Part shown: positions 1-8,780 of the stretch, piece after piece
How positions within the stretch are numbered: position 1 is the stretch's first letter
Layout of the letters: each line of letters opens with the position of its first letter
Origin: Mucilaginibacter pankratovii
Lineage (GTDB): Bacteria; Bacteroidota; Bacteroidia; Sphingobacteriales; Sphingobacteriaceae
Assembly (NCBI RefSeq): GCF_014773265.1
Contig: NZ_JACWMY010000011.1
Location: 1-64,000, forward strand
DNA: 64,000 bases
Reading direction: 5' to 3'
The notes under the pieces: generated by a model
What the model was told of the DNA's origin: nothing
What the model saw: the letters and a program-made list of their open reading frames with translations, nothing else
Database searches by the model: none
Made by a program: the position numbers and the translations under genes

Positions 1-151
1 CGTCTGCAAATAATTACGTTTCAGTGTTAGGTCATTCGTGTTGATGCGCATAACTTTTTAGCTTTGTTACGTAAAGCTAATCTGTTACCGAATTATCTAA
101 CCTTTACAGCAATGACGTTCTGAAGAAAACGATTCACCCGGCAACCATTCA
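1..151. other. Left edge, no gene seen
   Basis: AT-rich sequence downstream of the aldo/keto reductase stop. I see no open frame of useful length, no clear terminator hairpin and no RNA gene. The neighbouring gene to the left is outside the window. Confidence 0.4.
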
Positions 152-1138
152 CTAATTACGGTCCACAAACTTAAAATACCCCTCGTTATACCTCGCGCCG
201 GTATCAGGGTATTTCTTTAGCAGGTCTTCTATATCGGCTAAGTTTTGTGCCGATAATTCTACCTCTACGCTGCCCGCGTTCTCCTGCAAATATTTGCGTT
301 TTTTGGTGCCGGGGATAGGGATAATATTATCGCCCTGCGCCAGTACCCAGGCAATGGCTAATTGCGCCGGCAAGCAGCCTATGCCTTCGGCAATATCGGC
401 GAAGCCCTGTGCAAGGCTTTGGTTATTTCCGGCATGGCCCTCCTGGTAACGCGGTAATGATTTGCGGAAATCGCCTTCTTTCAGGTCGGCCACGTTTAAG
501 GTATTGGTGATGAGGCCCCGTGCAAGCGGACTAAAAGGCACAAAGGAGATCCCCAGCTCTTTACAAAGCGGCAGTATCTCCGCCTCCACATCGCGGGTAA
601 GTAATGAATATTCGCTTTGCAGGGCAGATATGGGATGCACGGCATGCGCACGGCGGATACTGTTTGCCGATGCCTCTGATAGGCCGATGTATTTCACCTT
701 ACCTTCCTTCACCAGGTCGGCCATGGCGCCAACCATTTCTTCCACGGGCACGTTCGGGTCTATGCGGTGGGCGTAGTAAAGGTCTATCACATCGGTTTGC
801 AGGCGCTTAAGGCTGGCTTCCACCGCTGTTTTCATGTAGGCGGGCGAACCATCAAAAGTACTCAGCTTACCATCCGGTGTGGCCCTGAAGCCAAACTTGG
901 TAGCCAGGAATATTTTATCGCGGTTGGGTTTTAACACTTGCGAGATGAGCTTTTCGTTTTGGCCGTTGCCATAAACATCGGCGGTATCCCAAAAGTTGAT
1001 GCCGAGGTCGAGCGCCAGGTTTAAGGTTGCTATGGATTCCGCATCGTCGGGCTCACCGTAGGCATGGCTCATGCCCATGCAGCCCAGCCCCGTTGCCGAT
1101 AGTTTAATATCTGTATTGCCTAAAGTTCTGTATTTCAT
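152..1138 (-). CDS. Aldo/keto reductase
   Basis: NAD(P)H-dependent oxidoreductase of the aldo/keto reductase superfamily, a cytoplasmic TIM barrel of 328 aa, the usual length. The family tetrad is visible as D51 and Y56 in WDTADVYGNG, K81 in FLATKFGF and H124 in YYAHRIDP. The C-terminal IPIPGTKKRKYLQEN segment matches the NADPH-binding loop of AKR13-like enzymes (YajO/Tas type). It lies 18 bp downstream of the small TMEM220-like gene and is probably cotranscribed with it. The substrate cannot be told from sequence; these enzymes usually reduce aldehydes or keto sugars. The ATG start gives a complete barrel. Confidence 0.92.
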   Translation of the reverse strand: MKYRTLGNTDIKLSATGLGCMGMSHAYGEPDDAESIATLNLALDLGINFWDTADVYGNGQNEKLISQVLKPNRDKIFLATKFGFRATPDGKLSTFDGSPAYMKTAVEASLKRLQTDVIDLYYAHRIDPNVPVEEMVGAMADLVKEGKVKYIGLSEASANSIRRAHAVHPISALQSEYSLLTRDVEAEILPLCKELGISFVPFSPLARGLITNTLNVADLKEGDFRKSLPRYQEGHAGNNQSLAQGFADIAEGIGCLPAQLAIAWVLAQGDNIIPIPGTKKRKYLQENAGSVEVELSAQNLADIEDLLKKYPDTGARYNEGYFKFVDRN

Positions 1139-1156
1139 GGTAGGTGTGTTTAAATT

Positions 1157-1534
1157 TTATTTTTTCTGCACCCGCTTCATATATGCCCAGTTAATAGCTA
1201 TCACTACGATGAGTATCACCAGCCCGAAAAACTCGCGGCTTTCTTCTATCCAGGGTTTTTCGGCTTTCATGGTTTGTACCATGCTTTCGTGGTGGTGCTC
1301 GGTAATCCAGTCGATAACGCCGGTTTTATCAAAAAACAGGTATGCAGCGTACAGGCCATAAACAATAACGCCTATTAAATACGCTTTGGGATAAAATTTC
1401 TTTTGCGCTGCCAGGTAACACAGCGCGGCACTATACAAATAAATAGGCACCCAGATGTAAGGGTCGGGGTCGTTGTATTGCAGGGCCGCAAAAACGATGA
1501 ATATGAAAACGAAAATGAGATTGAAAACTTTCAT
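1157..1534 (-). CDS. TMEM220-like small membrane protein
   Basis: A 125-aa protein with about four hydrophobic helices (residues 2-18, 28-43, 50-68 and 103-118). The motif QYNDPDPYIWVPIYL after helix 1 is typical of the transmembrane family 220 proteins found across bacteria and eukaryotes. Its function is unknown. A His-rich segment (EHHHES) sits in the loop before the last helix. It is the first gene of a likely two-gene unit with the aldo/keto reductase. The upstream region contains two copies of ACGAATT close together (about 1559-1577) but no clear promoter. Confidence 0.8.
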   Translation of the reverse strand: MKVFNLIFVFIFIVFAALQYNDPDPYIWVPIYLYSAALCYLAAQKKFYPKAYLIGVIVYGLYAAYLFFDKTGVIDWITEHHHESMVQTMKAEKPWIEESREFFGLVILIVVIAINWAYMKRVQKK

Positions 1535-1636
1535 GATAAAGGGGCTAAATTGATTGACACGAATTTCACGAATTAAATCAAATTATCACAAACGATGTTG
1601 GGTAATTTCTATTAGCGAGATTAGCGTTTACTATTA

Positions 1637-2215
1637 TTATTTTGCCGAAGCGAGTTTCATCAAAAACTCTTCCACCTCGCCGCTATCATAGTTGGCCATG
1701 CCATCGTGCTTAAACACCAGTTCCCCGGCTTTATTAAATATCACCGTTGTTGGTAAGCTGCCGCTATAAACGCTTTGCGGCACATCGCTTATTACCTGGT
1801 ATAAGGGCAGGTCATAAGCATACTTCGCCATAAACTGCGCGGCATTTGCAAGCTGGCTATCTGCATCCACCATGATGAAAACCAGGTTGCTATCGTCTTT
1901 CAGCTTTTGATGGAGGGCGTTGATGGACGGCATTTCGGCACGGCAGGGTGGGCACCAGGTGGCCCAAAAGTTAAGGAATACCACCTTGCCTTTTAACTGG
2001 CTGAGGCGGATGGTTTGCCCCGCTGCATTCTGAAAAGCAATATCGACAACTACGGGTACGGCTGGTGCCTGCTGTGTAACATCCGCTTTAAAAAGGCCGA
2101 TGCCCATTAGTCCCCGTATCAGTAAAGCCTTTGCGGGTGGCACAAAAACAATAACCAGCAGGGCTACAATAATTACCCCATTAATGAGGTTGCCTTTAGT
2201 GAATAATTTGCGCAT
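1637..2215 (-). CDS. TlpA/ResA-like thioredoxin, membrane anchored
   Basis: A 192-aa thiol-disulfide oxidoreductase. One N-terminal hydrophobic segment (about residues 11-30) anchors it with the thioredoxin domain in the periplasm. The domain follows the AhpC/TSA-Redoxin pattern: VVFLNFWATWCPPCRAEM with the redox pair C88/C91, then VFIMVDAD and the cis-Pro loop SLPTTVIF. It probably reduces disulfides of envelope proteins or serves cytochrome c maturation, by analogy with TlpA/ResA; no cytochrome maturation genes lie nearby, so the partner is unknown. It appears monocistronic. Confidence 0.92.
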   Translation of the reverse strand: MRKLFTKGNLINGVIIVALLVIVFVPPAKALLIRGLMGIGLFKADVTQQAPAVPVVVDIAFQNAAGQTIRLSQLKGKVVFLNFWATWCPPCRAEMPSINALHQKLKDDSNLVFIMVDADSQLANAAQFMAKYAYDLPLYQVISDVPQSVYSGSLPTTVIFNKAGELVFKHDGMANYDSGEVEEFLMKLASAK

Positions 2216-2326
2216 GCTGTGGTATGATAGGCGCCTAAGATAGGGCAGAAAGCGGAGCCATGCAAAGGCGCACGCTTTATTTAATTTTTCCTTATTGTAT
2301 TGCGCCTCTTTATTTACATTAGCAGC

Positions 2327-3322
2327 ATGATACGCGTAACCCCTAATTTACACGGCTGCTTTGTTGTGGCTTTTATAGCCATATTTTTATTAGGCTGCAG
2401 CAAACCCGGCTATTGGAAAAACGACGAGATAAAGGAGGGCCGGCGCGAGGATATGCACGAGCTGAACGAAAAGGCATTTCACCTTATCAAAAAAGGTGAT
2501 ACGGAGGCACTGGGGAGCCTGCTTTCTAAAGAGCTTATCGGTGATGCCAATAACGATGCGCGCATGAGAAACATAGGCCATGCCCTGGTTATTGATACGT
2601 TTAAGCGCCTGGACGAATATTACGTGGTAAACAAATACCTGGGTAAGGATACCATCAAATCGAACTTAAAAAATGCAAACGCTTATAGCCTTATTTATCC
2701 CGCGGTGGCGCAGGAGATGTATTTTATGCATTTTATACAGGCAAAAAAGGAGGTACCCAATAAACAGGTAGTAACAGTAGGCTACGCCAAGTACAGCTAC
2801 GGCTGGAAGATCTGCTTTATGGATATGCAGCCTTACGGATTTAATGGCAAAAACGCCCAAGAGCTCTTCGAGATAGCTAAAGAACAGTACAGCAAAGGCC
2901 AGCTGATAGATGCCTTAAATAATATCAACCTGGCTATCATCAGCTTAAGGCCAAATGAAATTTGGGTGTATGATAATGAACCCGAAGTGTACCGCTTTTA
3001 CAATAAAGTAACTGCGGATGCTAATAAGGCTTATAAATTCCCAACCCCTGTAGACGACCTGCTCAGCCGGCCATACATCGTCAGCATTAATAATAAAACC
3101 ACGCGCGAAGGCAGCTTCCCGCAGATAACCTATGTTACAAAAGTAAAACTGAAAGATACCGCCGCTATTAAAGCCGAAAACCTGCTGATCCGCAAGGCAC
3201 TTGGCAAACTGATGCCGGGGATAGATAAAAACAACCGGTATATTTATTACCTGGCATACAACCAGCAGCCAACAAGCGAAAATTACCAGGCCCGGTACGA
3301 TATGGTGGATAAGTTGTGGTAA
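2327..3322 (+). CDS. Uncharacterised lipoprotein
   Basis: A 331-aa protein that I do not recognise as a named family. The frame is open from a TTG at 2300, but the ATG at 2327 gives a standard lipoprotein signal: a hydrophobic core, then LLGC with C24 followed by SKPG. The mature part is mixed alpha/beta and soluble: an N-terminal helical segment (EKAFHLIKKGD) resembling small SnoaL/NTF2-like or DUF4878-like lipoproteins, then a TPR-like stretch (AQELFEIAKEQYSKGQLIDALNNINLAI) and a C-terminal domain. The expected location is the inner leaflet of the outer membrane or the cell surface. It converges with the next minus-strand gene, so it forms its own unit. Confidence 0.75.
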   Translation: MIRVTPNLHGCFVVAFIAIFLLGCSKPGYWKNDEIKEGRREDMHELNEKAFHLIKKGDTEALGSLLSKELIGDANNDARMRNIGHALVIDTFKRLDEYYVVNKYLGKDTIKSNLKNANAYSLIYPAVAQEMYFMHFIQAKKEVPNKQVVTVGYAKYSYGWKICFMDMQPYGFNGKNAQELFEIAKEQYSKGQLIDALNNINLAIISLRPNEIWVYDNEPEVYRFYNKVTADANKAYKFPTPVDDLLSRPYIVSINNKTTREGSFPQITYVTKVKLKDTAAIKAENLLIRKALGKLMPGIDKNNRYIYYLAYNQQPTSENYQARYDMVDKLW

Positions 3323-3338
3323 TTTATACCGGAAGCAG

Positions 3339-3815
3339 CTAATAATTCTCTGAAGGAAAAAACAACTGAAACCCAAAAACGCCGATAACCAACAACACCA
3401 CCGTAACAGCAACGCCAATAAGCGCCACCACAATAGCGCGGCCCCAGTTATAGCTTTGCCCGCCTGCCCTAATATGCTCCTTCATTTGCTGGGCCTGGTA
3501 CTTGGTTACCAGGATATAGGTGGCCCAGGAGTAGATCAGCGGGAATGCTATATTCGGTATCTTAACCGATTCCGGGATGACGAATATGAGGGCAAACACG
3601 GCCACCGTAGCAGCTATTGCAATTAGCCAGGCTTTTTTTGCCTTATCGTACTCGTTAAAGGCCCTGAAATTATTTGCAATAAGGTAACCGGCCACCAGGG
3701 GCCCTCCAAGAAATGTGGCAACCTGGATCTGTTTTACGGTGTAAATTTTTTCATCTACGGATATTACATCGCGCGCGGGTTTTTCAATTTGTAAAGATTC
3801 TTCAAATTCAGTCAT
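3339..3815 (-). CDS. Small multi-spanning membrane protein, function unknown
   Basis: A 158-aa protein with an acidic N-terminus, a short hydrophobic stretch (about residues 33-48) and strong transmembrane helices near 62-80, 88-105 and 128-152. The arrangement resembles small Bacteroidota integral membrane proteins of unknown role found beside lipoproteins. No catalytic motif is visible. The stop lies 16 bp from the stop of the convergent lipoprotein gene. The ATG start is supported by a clean hydrophilic leader. Confidence 0.7.
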   Translation of the reverse strand: MTEFEESLQIEKPARDVISVDEKIYTVKQIQVATFLGGPLVAGYLIANNFRAFNEYDKAKKAWLIAIAATVAVFALIFVIPESVKIPNIAFPLIYSWATYILVTKYQAQQMKEHIRAGGQSYNWGRAIVVALIGVAVTVVLLVIGVFGFQLFFPSENY

Positions 3816-3880
3816 GGGGCTTGCGTTTAATAGCCCAATATAGCTATTAAAACAGATGATAGAACAAGGGGGTAATATTA

Positions 3881-3930
3881 AAAAGTAAGCGGCCTGCCTG
3901 ATACGGGGTAACGTATCGGGCAGGCCGCTT
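3881..3930 (-). terminator. Rho-independent terminator after NHL-repeat gene
   Basis: A long dyad with arms 3887-3905 and 3912-3930 forms a 19-bp stem (one G-T pair) with a six-base loop. Read on the minus strand it is followed directly by a T-rich stretch (3886 downward). It lies just after the stop of the minus-strand NHL-repeat gene and before the membrane-protein gene, so it separates the two transcription units. Confidence 0.85.
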
Positions 3931-3948
3931 AGGGTTTCTTTATGCTAC

Positions 3949-5304
3949 TTAATTTACCTGGCGGATAAGGTTGTTGCCAAAATCGGCAACGTAAACGTGG
4001 CCACCTGTGCCCGCGGCTATACCTGTTGGGTTGTTAAACAAGGCGGCGGTACCTACACCATTTGTGGCACCTGTTGTACCTGATGTGCCGGCCACAACAG
4101 TCATTTTGTTTGCGGTATCTATTTTTAATATCCGTCCGTTGGCATCGCTTATCCAAAAGTTTCCGCTTGCATCTATGCTTAAGGCATTCGGGGCACCCAG
4201 CCATGCCGAGGCTACGGTACCACCGGAAGGGCTGCCTGTAAAGGTGGTCACCAGCATATCCGCGTTTATTTTTCTGATGGCATGGTTAAGCGGTTCGGTA
4301 ACGTATATATTGCCTGTGGCATCCAGCGCTATGCCGGTTGGCTTATTAAAATTGGATAAAATACCCACACCATTTGCATAACCCACCGTACGGCTCCCCG
4401 CAATGGTAGTTACAACGCCGGCAGCGGTAATTTTACGGATTATGTTATTGCCATTATCGGCAACATACACGTTGCCTGCAGCATCAACGGCTATGCCTGT
4501 TGGGGTATTAAAATAGGCCGCAGCGCCTGTACCATCGGTATAACCGGCCTCGCCGTTACCGGCAAGCGTTGTTACCACGCCGGCAGGGGTTATTTTCCTG
4601 ATGACGTTGTTGCCACGGTCGGCCACATAAACATTCCCCGATAGATCTACCGCTAAGGCAGATGGCGAATAGAATTGCGCCACTTCAGCGGTACCATTTA
4701 CCAGGCCCAAATTGCCGTTGCCCGCTAAGGTAGTTACTTTACCATCGGTAGTTATTTTGCGGATAGCGGAGTTGAAAGAATCGGCTACATAAATATTACC
4801 TGCGGCATCGGTGGCAATTCCCATAGGGTTACCAAATAGTGCCGCCGTGCCCGTGCCATCTACAAAGCCGCCTGCTACGCTGCCGGCAAAAGTGCTCACC
4901 GTGCCGGATGTGGCGGACAGATCTGCCCCGGTGGCAAATTGTATTGCGTTACCATAGGCGGTATTGCCCGCGTAAGTGGCATACGCCCTTAAATAATAAG
5001 TGGTATTTGGCGTAAGCGCCGTAATACTGCTGCTGAAGGTTGAGTAGTTCACCGTTTCGGAAGTGTTGAGATCACTTAAGGTAGGCTGTGGATTACTGGT
5101 ACTGTAACAAACGCCATAGGCTGTAGCGCTGCCGCTGGTTAAAAAGCCGCCGCTTAAGGCTGCGGTGCCTGCTGCATTCACTATAACGGGGGTGGTAACC
5201 AGTTCGGGCGGGGTAACATCGCTATCGCTGCTTTTAAAGCATGAACTAAGCGCGGCTATCAGTATAACTAAAAGAAAATTGCGAAGAGTAGAAGGTTTTT
5301 TCAT
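3949..5304 (-). CDS. NHL-repeat beta-propeller lipoprotein
   Basis: A 451-aa surface or periplasmic lipoprotein. The signal peptide ends in ALSSC (C22), followed by a Ser/Asp-rich linker. Residues about 40-125 form a fibronectin-III-like domain (TTYYLRAYATYAGNTAYG). The rest contains repeated units of the form PxGIAxDAxGNxYVADxxNNxIRKI, the NHL repeat, enough for a six-bladed propeller. Such proteins usually bind a ligand or partner rather than catalyse; the ligand is unknown. Between blades lie repeated VVTTLAGNG..GY.DGTG..A.FN segments typical of Bacteroidota and Acidobacteriota NHL proteins. Monocistronic, with a strong terminator downstream. Confidence 0.88.
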   Translation of the reverse strand: MKKPSTLRNFLLVILIAALSSCFKSSDSDVTPPELVTTPVIVNAAGTAALSGGFLTSGSATAYGVCYSTSNPQPTLSDLNTSETVNYSTFSSSITALTPNTTYYLRAYATYAGNTAYGNAIQFATGADLSATSGTVSTFAGSVAGGFVDGTGTAALFGNPMGIATDAAGNIYVADSFNSAIRKITTDGKVTTLAGNGNLGLVNGTAEVAQFYSPSALAVDLSGNVYVADRGNNVIRKITPAGVVTTLAGNGEAGYTDGTGAAAYFNTPTGIAVDAAGNVYVADNGNNIIRKITAAGVVTTIAGSRTVGYANGVGILSNFNKPTGIALDATGNIYVTEPLNHAIRKINADMLVTTFTGSPSGGTVASAWLGAPNALSIDASGNFWISDANGRILKIDTANKMTVVAGTSGTTGATNGVGTAALFNNPTGIAAGTGGHVYVADFGNNLIRQVN

Positions 5305-5438
5305 TACGGGGGTAGTGGCTTTTTATCGTAAGACGTAAATAAAAGGCATTATGCAACAATGGCCGATGAGGAATCGGTAAACCCGTATTTTGTACCGATG
5401 AACAGTAACTAAACGGACGGGAATTGCCGGGGTGAACC

Positions 5439-6899
5439 TTAACAATTACCAGGTTTCAATACCGAAGCCCTAACCAGTTGCCCCAAAACCTTAAAACTGT
5501 TATCTACCACATCATCGTAAGGCATCCCGAAACTGATGCGGATAAAGTTGGTGAAACGGGCATCGGTACTAAATATCTGCCCAGGCGCAATGCTGATATT
5601 GTGTTGCATGGCCGCCTGGTACAATTCAAACGCGTTGATGCTTTTATCCAGTTCTATCCATAAAGCATAGCCGCCCTGTGGCCGGCTTATTTTGGTATCC
5701 GGCGGAAAATGTTCGGCAATACCCTGCATATAACGCAGACATTGCGTGTATAAAGCCCGGCGCAGGTTACGCATATGCAGATCGTAGCGGCCTGCCTCAA
5801 AAAACAAAGCTATAGCTGCCTGGGTTGGCGTAGCCGAGCTGATGGTGTGCATCATTTTAATATTAACAACCTGCTCTTTAAACCTGCCGGGGATGCACCA
5901 GCCCACCCGGTACCCCGGTGCCAGCGATTTAGATACCGATGAGCACAGCATCACCCAGCCTTCGGTATCAAAGCTTTTGCAGGTATGCGGGCGGGTTTTG
6001 CCAAAGTAGATCTCGCCATAAATATCATCCTCAATCAGCGGGATCTGCTTTTTTGTGATCAAACTCACCAATTGGCGCTTCCGCTCATCGGGCATACAAC
6101 TGCCCACGGGGTTGCTAAAATTGGTAACAAACAGGCAGGCTTTTATTTCCACCGTATTCATGGCCTGCTCCAAATATTCAAGATCCAACCCGGTTTCGGG
6201 CGCTACCGGGATCTCCAGCACTTTCAGATCGAGACTGAGCATCACATTAAAAATGCCGAAATAAGTAGGGCTTTCAATTGCCACCGTGTCGCCGGGTTTG
6301 GTAACCGCGCGGAGGCAAAATATCAGCGCTTCCATACAACCCTGTGTGGTAACCACATCCTCCTCGGTAATATTGCCGCCCCAGTTAAAGGCATTTTTGG
6401 CAATTTGTTTGCGCAAAGCGATATTACCCTGCAGGGTTTCGTAATTGCTGTTTCCGCTCGGGCTTTTGCGGATGGCCTCGATCATGGAACGGTTTAGTTT
6501 GGCCAGCGGGATAAGGTTTAATGGCGGCGCCGCACGAGACAATTTTAAAACACTTTCCCCGGGCATGTTCTGGTACACCATGGCTATCATGTCGGTAACG
6601 CTCACCTGCCCTGTGTTTTTCAGCGGCGGTTTAATATCAGGAGAATTGCTGAACCTCGACGGCGAGAACTTTACATAATAGCCCGATTTTGGGCGCGCCT
6701 CTATCATGCCCATGTTTTCCAGTTCTACATAGGCTTTATAAGCCGTACTGATGCTGATGCCCTGCTCGCGGCTCAGCGCACGGACTGACAATAGCTTATC
6801 GCCCGGTTTCAGCAGGCCCTTTTTTATCTGGCTTTCGAAACGGGCGGCAATTTTCTCGTACAAAAAATCATCATCAGGGGTAGTGGCAGTCAGTTTCAT
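5439..6899 (-). CDS. MocR/GntR-family regulator with aminotransferase domain
   Basis: A 486-aa fusion typical of MocR regulators. Residues about 10-78 are a GntR winged helix-turn-helix (LLSVRALSREQGISISTAYKAYVELE). Residues about 110-480 are a fold-type I aminotransferase-like domain, with the PLP-binding lysine K324 in SSVSKSLAPGYRVGW and the conserved NFSNPVGS segment. Regulators of this type bind PLP or a PLP-amino-acid adduct and control neighbouring PLP-linked genes. It is divergent from a class V aminotransferase 79 bp away, its probable target. Direct repeats in the shared spacer are candidate operators. Confidence 0.93.
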   Translation of the reverse strand: MKLTATTPDDDFLYEKIAARFESQIKKGLLKPGDKLLSVRALSREQGISISTAYKAYVELENMGMIEARPKSGYYVKFSPSRFSNSPDIKPPLKNTGQVSVTDMIAMVYQNMPGESVLKLSRAAPPLNLIPLAKLNRSMIEAIRKSPSGNSNYETLQGNIALRKQIAKNAFNWGGNITEEDVVTTQGCMEALIFCLRAVTKPGDTVAIESPTYFGIFNVMLSLDLKVLEIPVAPETGLDLEYLEQAMNTVEIKACLFVTNFSNPVGSCMPDERKRQLVSLITKKQIPLIEDDIYGEIYFGKTRPHTCKSFDTEGWVMLCSSVSKSLAPGYRVGWCIPGRFKEQVVNIKMMHTISSATPTQAAIALFFEAGRYDLHMRNLRRALYTQCLRYMQGIAEHFPPDTKISRPQGGYALWIELDKSINAFELYQAAMQHNISIAPGQIFSTDARFTNFIRISFGMPYDDVVDNSFKVLGQLVRASVLKPGNC

Positions 6900-6900
6900 T

Positions 6901-6978
6901 ATAATCTGTTATGCTCAAAATTAACAAATCTGCATCTGTTTTACCAAACCGGTATCACTTTACTTTGTAGCATAATTG
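6901..6978. promoter_or_regulatory. Divergent control region with direct repeats
   Basis: The short spacer between the MocR gene and the aminotransferase holds two exact ATCTGTT repeats (6904-6910 and 6934-6940), 30 bp apart, plus a partial ATCTG at 6928-6932. MocR proteins such as PdxR are known to bind direct repeats. A TTACTTTG near 6960-6967 resembles, imperfectly, the Bacteroidota -7 box for the plus-strand gene. Operator function is inferred from position. Confidence 0.4.
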
Positions 6979-8181
6979 ATGGCAATGGAAATAACACCTT
7001 TAAACGAACAGGAAATACAACAATATCGCACGGAAACCAGGGGCGTTGCCGGGCTTATCCACTTCAATAATGCCGGCGCATCCTTACCCCCCGATGTGGT
7101 GCCCGATACCGTGATAGATTACCTGAAGGAAGAAGCTACCAACGGAGGGTATGAAACAGAGGCTAAATATCAAGTGCAATTAGAGCAGACCTACGACCTG
7201 ATCGCCCGGCTGATCAATGCCGACCGAGACGAGGTGGCCATTGTAGAAAACGCCAGTGTGGGTTGGGGATTGGTATTTAACGGCATCGATTTTAAACCAG
7301 GCGATGAGATCATTACCTCCGAAATGGAGTACGTAACTAACCTGATGGGTTTCCTGAACGCCCAAAAGAACCATGGTGTTGTTTTTAAAGTGGTACCGAA
7401 CGATGAGCAGGGGAATTTTTCAATGCAGGGATTGGAGGAACTGATCTCGGCACAAACAAAACTGATTGCCATTACGCAGATCCCTTCTACAGCAGGCGGT
7501 ATGATGCCTATAGTAGAAATTGGGAAGATAGCCCGCAAGCATGGCATTTTATACCTGGTAGATGCCTGCCAAAGCGCCGGACAGGTGCCTGTAGATGTAA
7601 AGGAAATTGGCTGCGATATGCTCTCGGTTACCGGCCGCAAATACCTGCGTGCCCCACGTGGCACGGGCTTTTTGTTTGTGCGGAAGGAGGTACAGGATAA
7701 GCTGAAGCTGATACTGATGGACAGCTTTGCAGCCGATTGGGTGAGCGAAACGGAATTTAAGATCCGCAATGATGCCCGCCGTTTTGAACTTTACGAAAAG
7801 AACCGGGCGTTAACGCTTGGGCTGGGCAAAGCTATAGAGTATGCCCTGAACATTGGCGTCGACAGGATCTGGCAGCGGGTACAATACCTCGCCGGTTTAA
7901 TGCGTACTCAGTTAAGCGCTATTGATGACGTAACCGTGCACGATTTTGGCGCGGAGCAATGCGGGATAGTAACTTTTTCTGTCGCAGGGATAGAAAGTGC
8001 TGTGGTAAAAAGCAAGCTGGCGGAGCAGGGCATTAATGTATCGGTTGCCAAAGCCATCTCCACCCTCATTTATATGAATAAGAACCATTTGGTAAGCATT
8101 GTGAGGGCATCGGCGCATTATTATAATACGGAGGAAGAGATTGGGGTGTTGTGTGAGGCTTTGAAAGCTATCAGAGATTAA
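6979..8181 (+). CDS. Class V aminotransferase-fold PLP enzyme
   Basis: A 400-aa fold-type I PLP enzyme of the class V group (cysteine desulfurase/isopenicillin-N epimerase-like). The PLP lysine is K221 in TGRKYLRAPRGTGFLF, and the upstream VDACQSAGQVPVDV holds the Asp/Gln that contact the cofactor. No Cys-containing active-site loop of the SufS type is evident, so a true cysteine desulfurase is less likely than an aminotransferase, lyase or epimerase of a small amine or amino acid. The open frame begins at a TTG; the adjacent ATG at 6979 is the better start. It is divergent from, and probably controlled by, the MocR protein. Confidence 0.9.
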   Translation: MAMEITPLNEQEIQQYRTETRGVAGLIHFNNAGASLPPDVVPDTVIDYLKEEATNGGYETEAKYQVQLEQTYDLIARLINADRDEVAIVENASVGWGLVFNGIDFKPGDEIITSEMEYVTNLMGFLNAQKNHGVVFKVVPNDEQGNFSMQGLEELISAQTKLIAITQIPSTAGGMMPIVEIGKIARKHGILYLVDACQSAGQVPVDVKEIGCDMLSVTGRKYLRAPRGTGFLFVRKEVQDKLKLILMDSFAADWVSETEFKIRNDARRFELYEKNRALTLGLGKAIEYALNIGVDRIWQRVQYLAGLMRTQLSAIDDVTVHDFGAEQCGIVTFSVAGIESAVVKSKLAEQGINVSVAKAISTLIYMNKNHLVSIVRASAHYYNTEEEIGVLCEALKAIRD

Positions 8182-8194
8182 GAGAGTTTAATGT

Positions 8195-8271
8195 CGAACA
8201 CCGAATGTCCAATATCGAATAATGAAATAAAAACTTCGGCGTTGGGCGTTCGAAATTCATTATTCGATATT
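8195..8271. repeat. Inverted repeat between convergent genes
   Basis: A perfect 15-bp inverted repeat has arms 8211-8225 and 8257-8271 (AATATCGAATAATGA and its complement). The flank and loop carry a second, imperfect complementarity (8195-8205 with 8235-8245). It lies between the convergent aminotransferase and GNAT genes and could also act as a bidirectional terminator. It has the look of a dispersed intergenic palindromic repeat; I see only this copy in the window. Confidence 0.7.
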
Positions 8272-8319
8272 AAAAAAATCTGTTTTTCTCAACTTAATGA
8301 CATTGCCCGTCGGGACGAC

Positions 8320-8778
8320 TCATGGGTAAAATAGGTTTAAAGTAAACCTTACCTTATTTAACCCTTTAGCCTGGTTTCGTTTGTAGAAACGGATGGCAGG
8401 TGCATTAAAATCGGGCGTTTGCCATTGTATGTTGATACAGCCGCGCGCCGTGCCAATCTCTTTGAGGAGGTTGATGATCTGCTCCCCTATTTTTTGCCCG
8501 CGGGCTTTTTCTTTCAGGAACAGGCAATCGAGGTACATAAATTCAGCGGCATCCCAGGTAGAGTAATCAAATGTGTAAGTAGCGTAGCCGATAAGTTCGC
8601 CGCCCTCTTGCTCAACAACCAAACCGTGCAGCCGGCCTGTTTCAAACAGTGCGGCGGCCAGTCGCTCCGCTTTACCATCGGGGGTAAAACCAGCTTTCTC
8701 GTATTCGGCATGCGCCGCTATCATCAACATTAATTCGCTTAGATCGCCAATTTCCGCTTGCCGTATTTTATAATCCAT
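8320..8778 (-). CDS. GNAT-family N-acetyltransferase
   Basis: A 152-aa single-domain acetyltransferase. Acetyl-CoA binding motif A is seen as FLKEKARGQKIGEQII, with the pyrophosphate loop RGQKIG; the strand before it (AEFMYLDCLFL) and the C-terminal NAPAIRFYKRNQAK motif B are in place. The overall pattern resembles the diamine/thialysine acetyltransferase (SSAT-like) group, but the substrate is uncertain. It starts 2 bp after the LysR stop on the same strand, so the two are almost certainly cotranscribed. Confidence 0.88.
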   Translation of the reverse strand: MDYKIRQAEIGDLSELMLMIAAHAEYEKAGFTPDGKAERLAAALFETGRLHGLVVEQEGGELIGYATYTFDYSTWDAAEFMYLDCLFLKEKARGQKIGEQIINLLKEIGTARGCINIQWQTPDFNAPAIRFYKRNQAKGLNKVRFTLNLFYP

Positions 8779-8780
8779 AG

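Noticed and set aside
2300..2326. Upstream TTG start for the lipoprotein gene
   Set aside because: The ATG at 2327 gives a compact lipoprotein signal peptide; the extension adds nine residues without a role. The same reasoning moved the starts at 6979, 15239, 16442, 21532, 28363, 44522 and 51557.
3887..3930. Long dyad considered as an operator or repeat
   Set aside because: The stem with T-rich run on the minus strand directly after the NHL gene fits a rho-independent terminator, and no second copy is seen.
3960..5000. Repeated segments considered as a tandem DNA repeat
   Set aside because: They are the NHL repeats of a coding sequence; the similarity is at protein level with varied codons.
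6979..8181. Cysteine desulfurase (SufS/IscS)
   Set aside because: The Cys-bearing active-site loop near the C-terminus is not visible and no Fe-S assembly genes are near; the class V aminotransferase fold is all that can be claimed.
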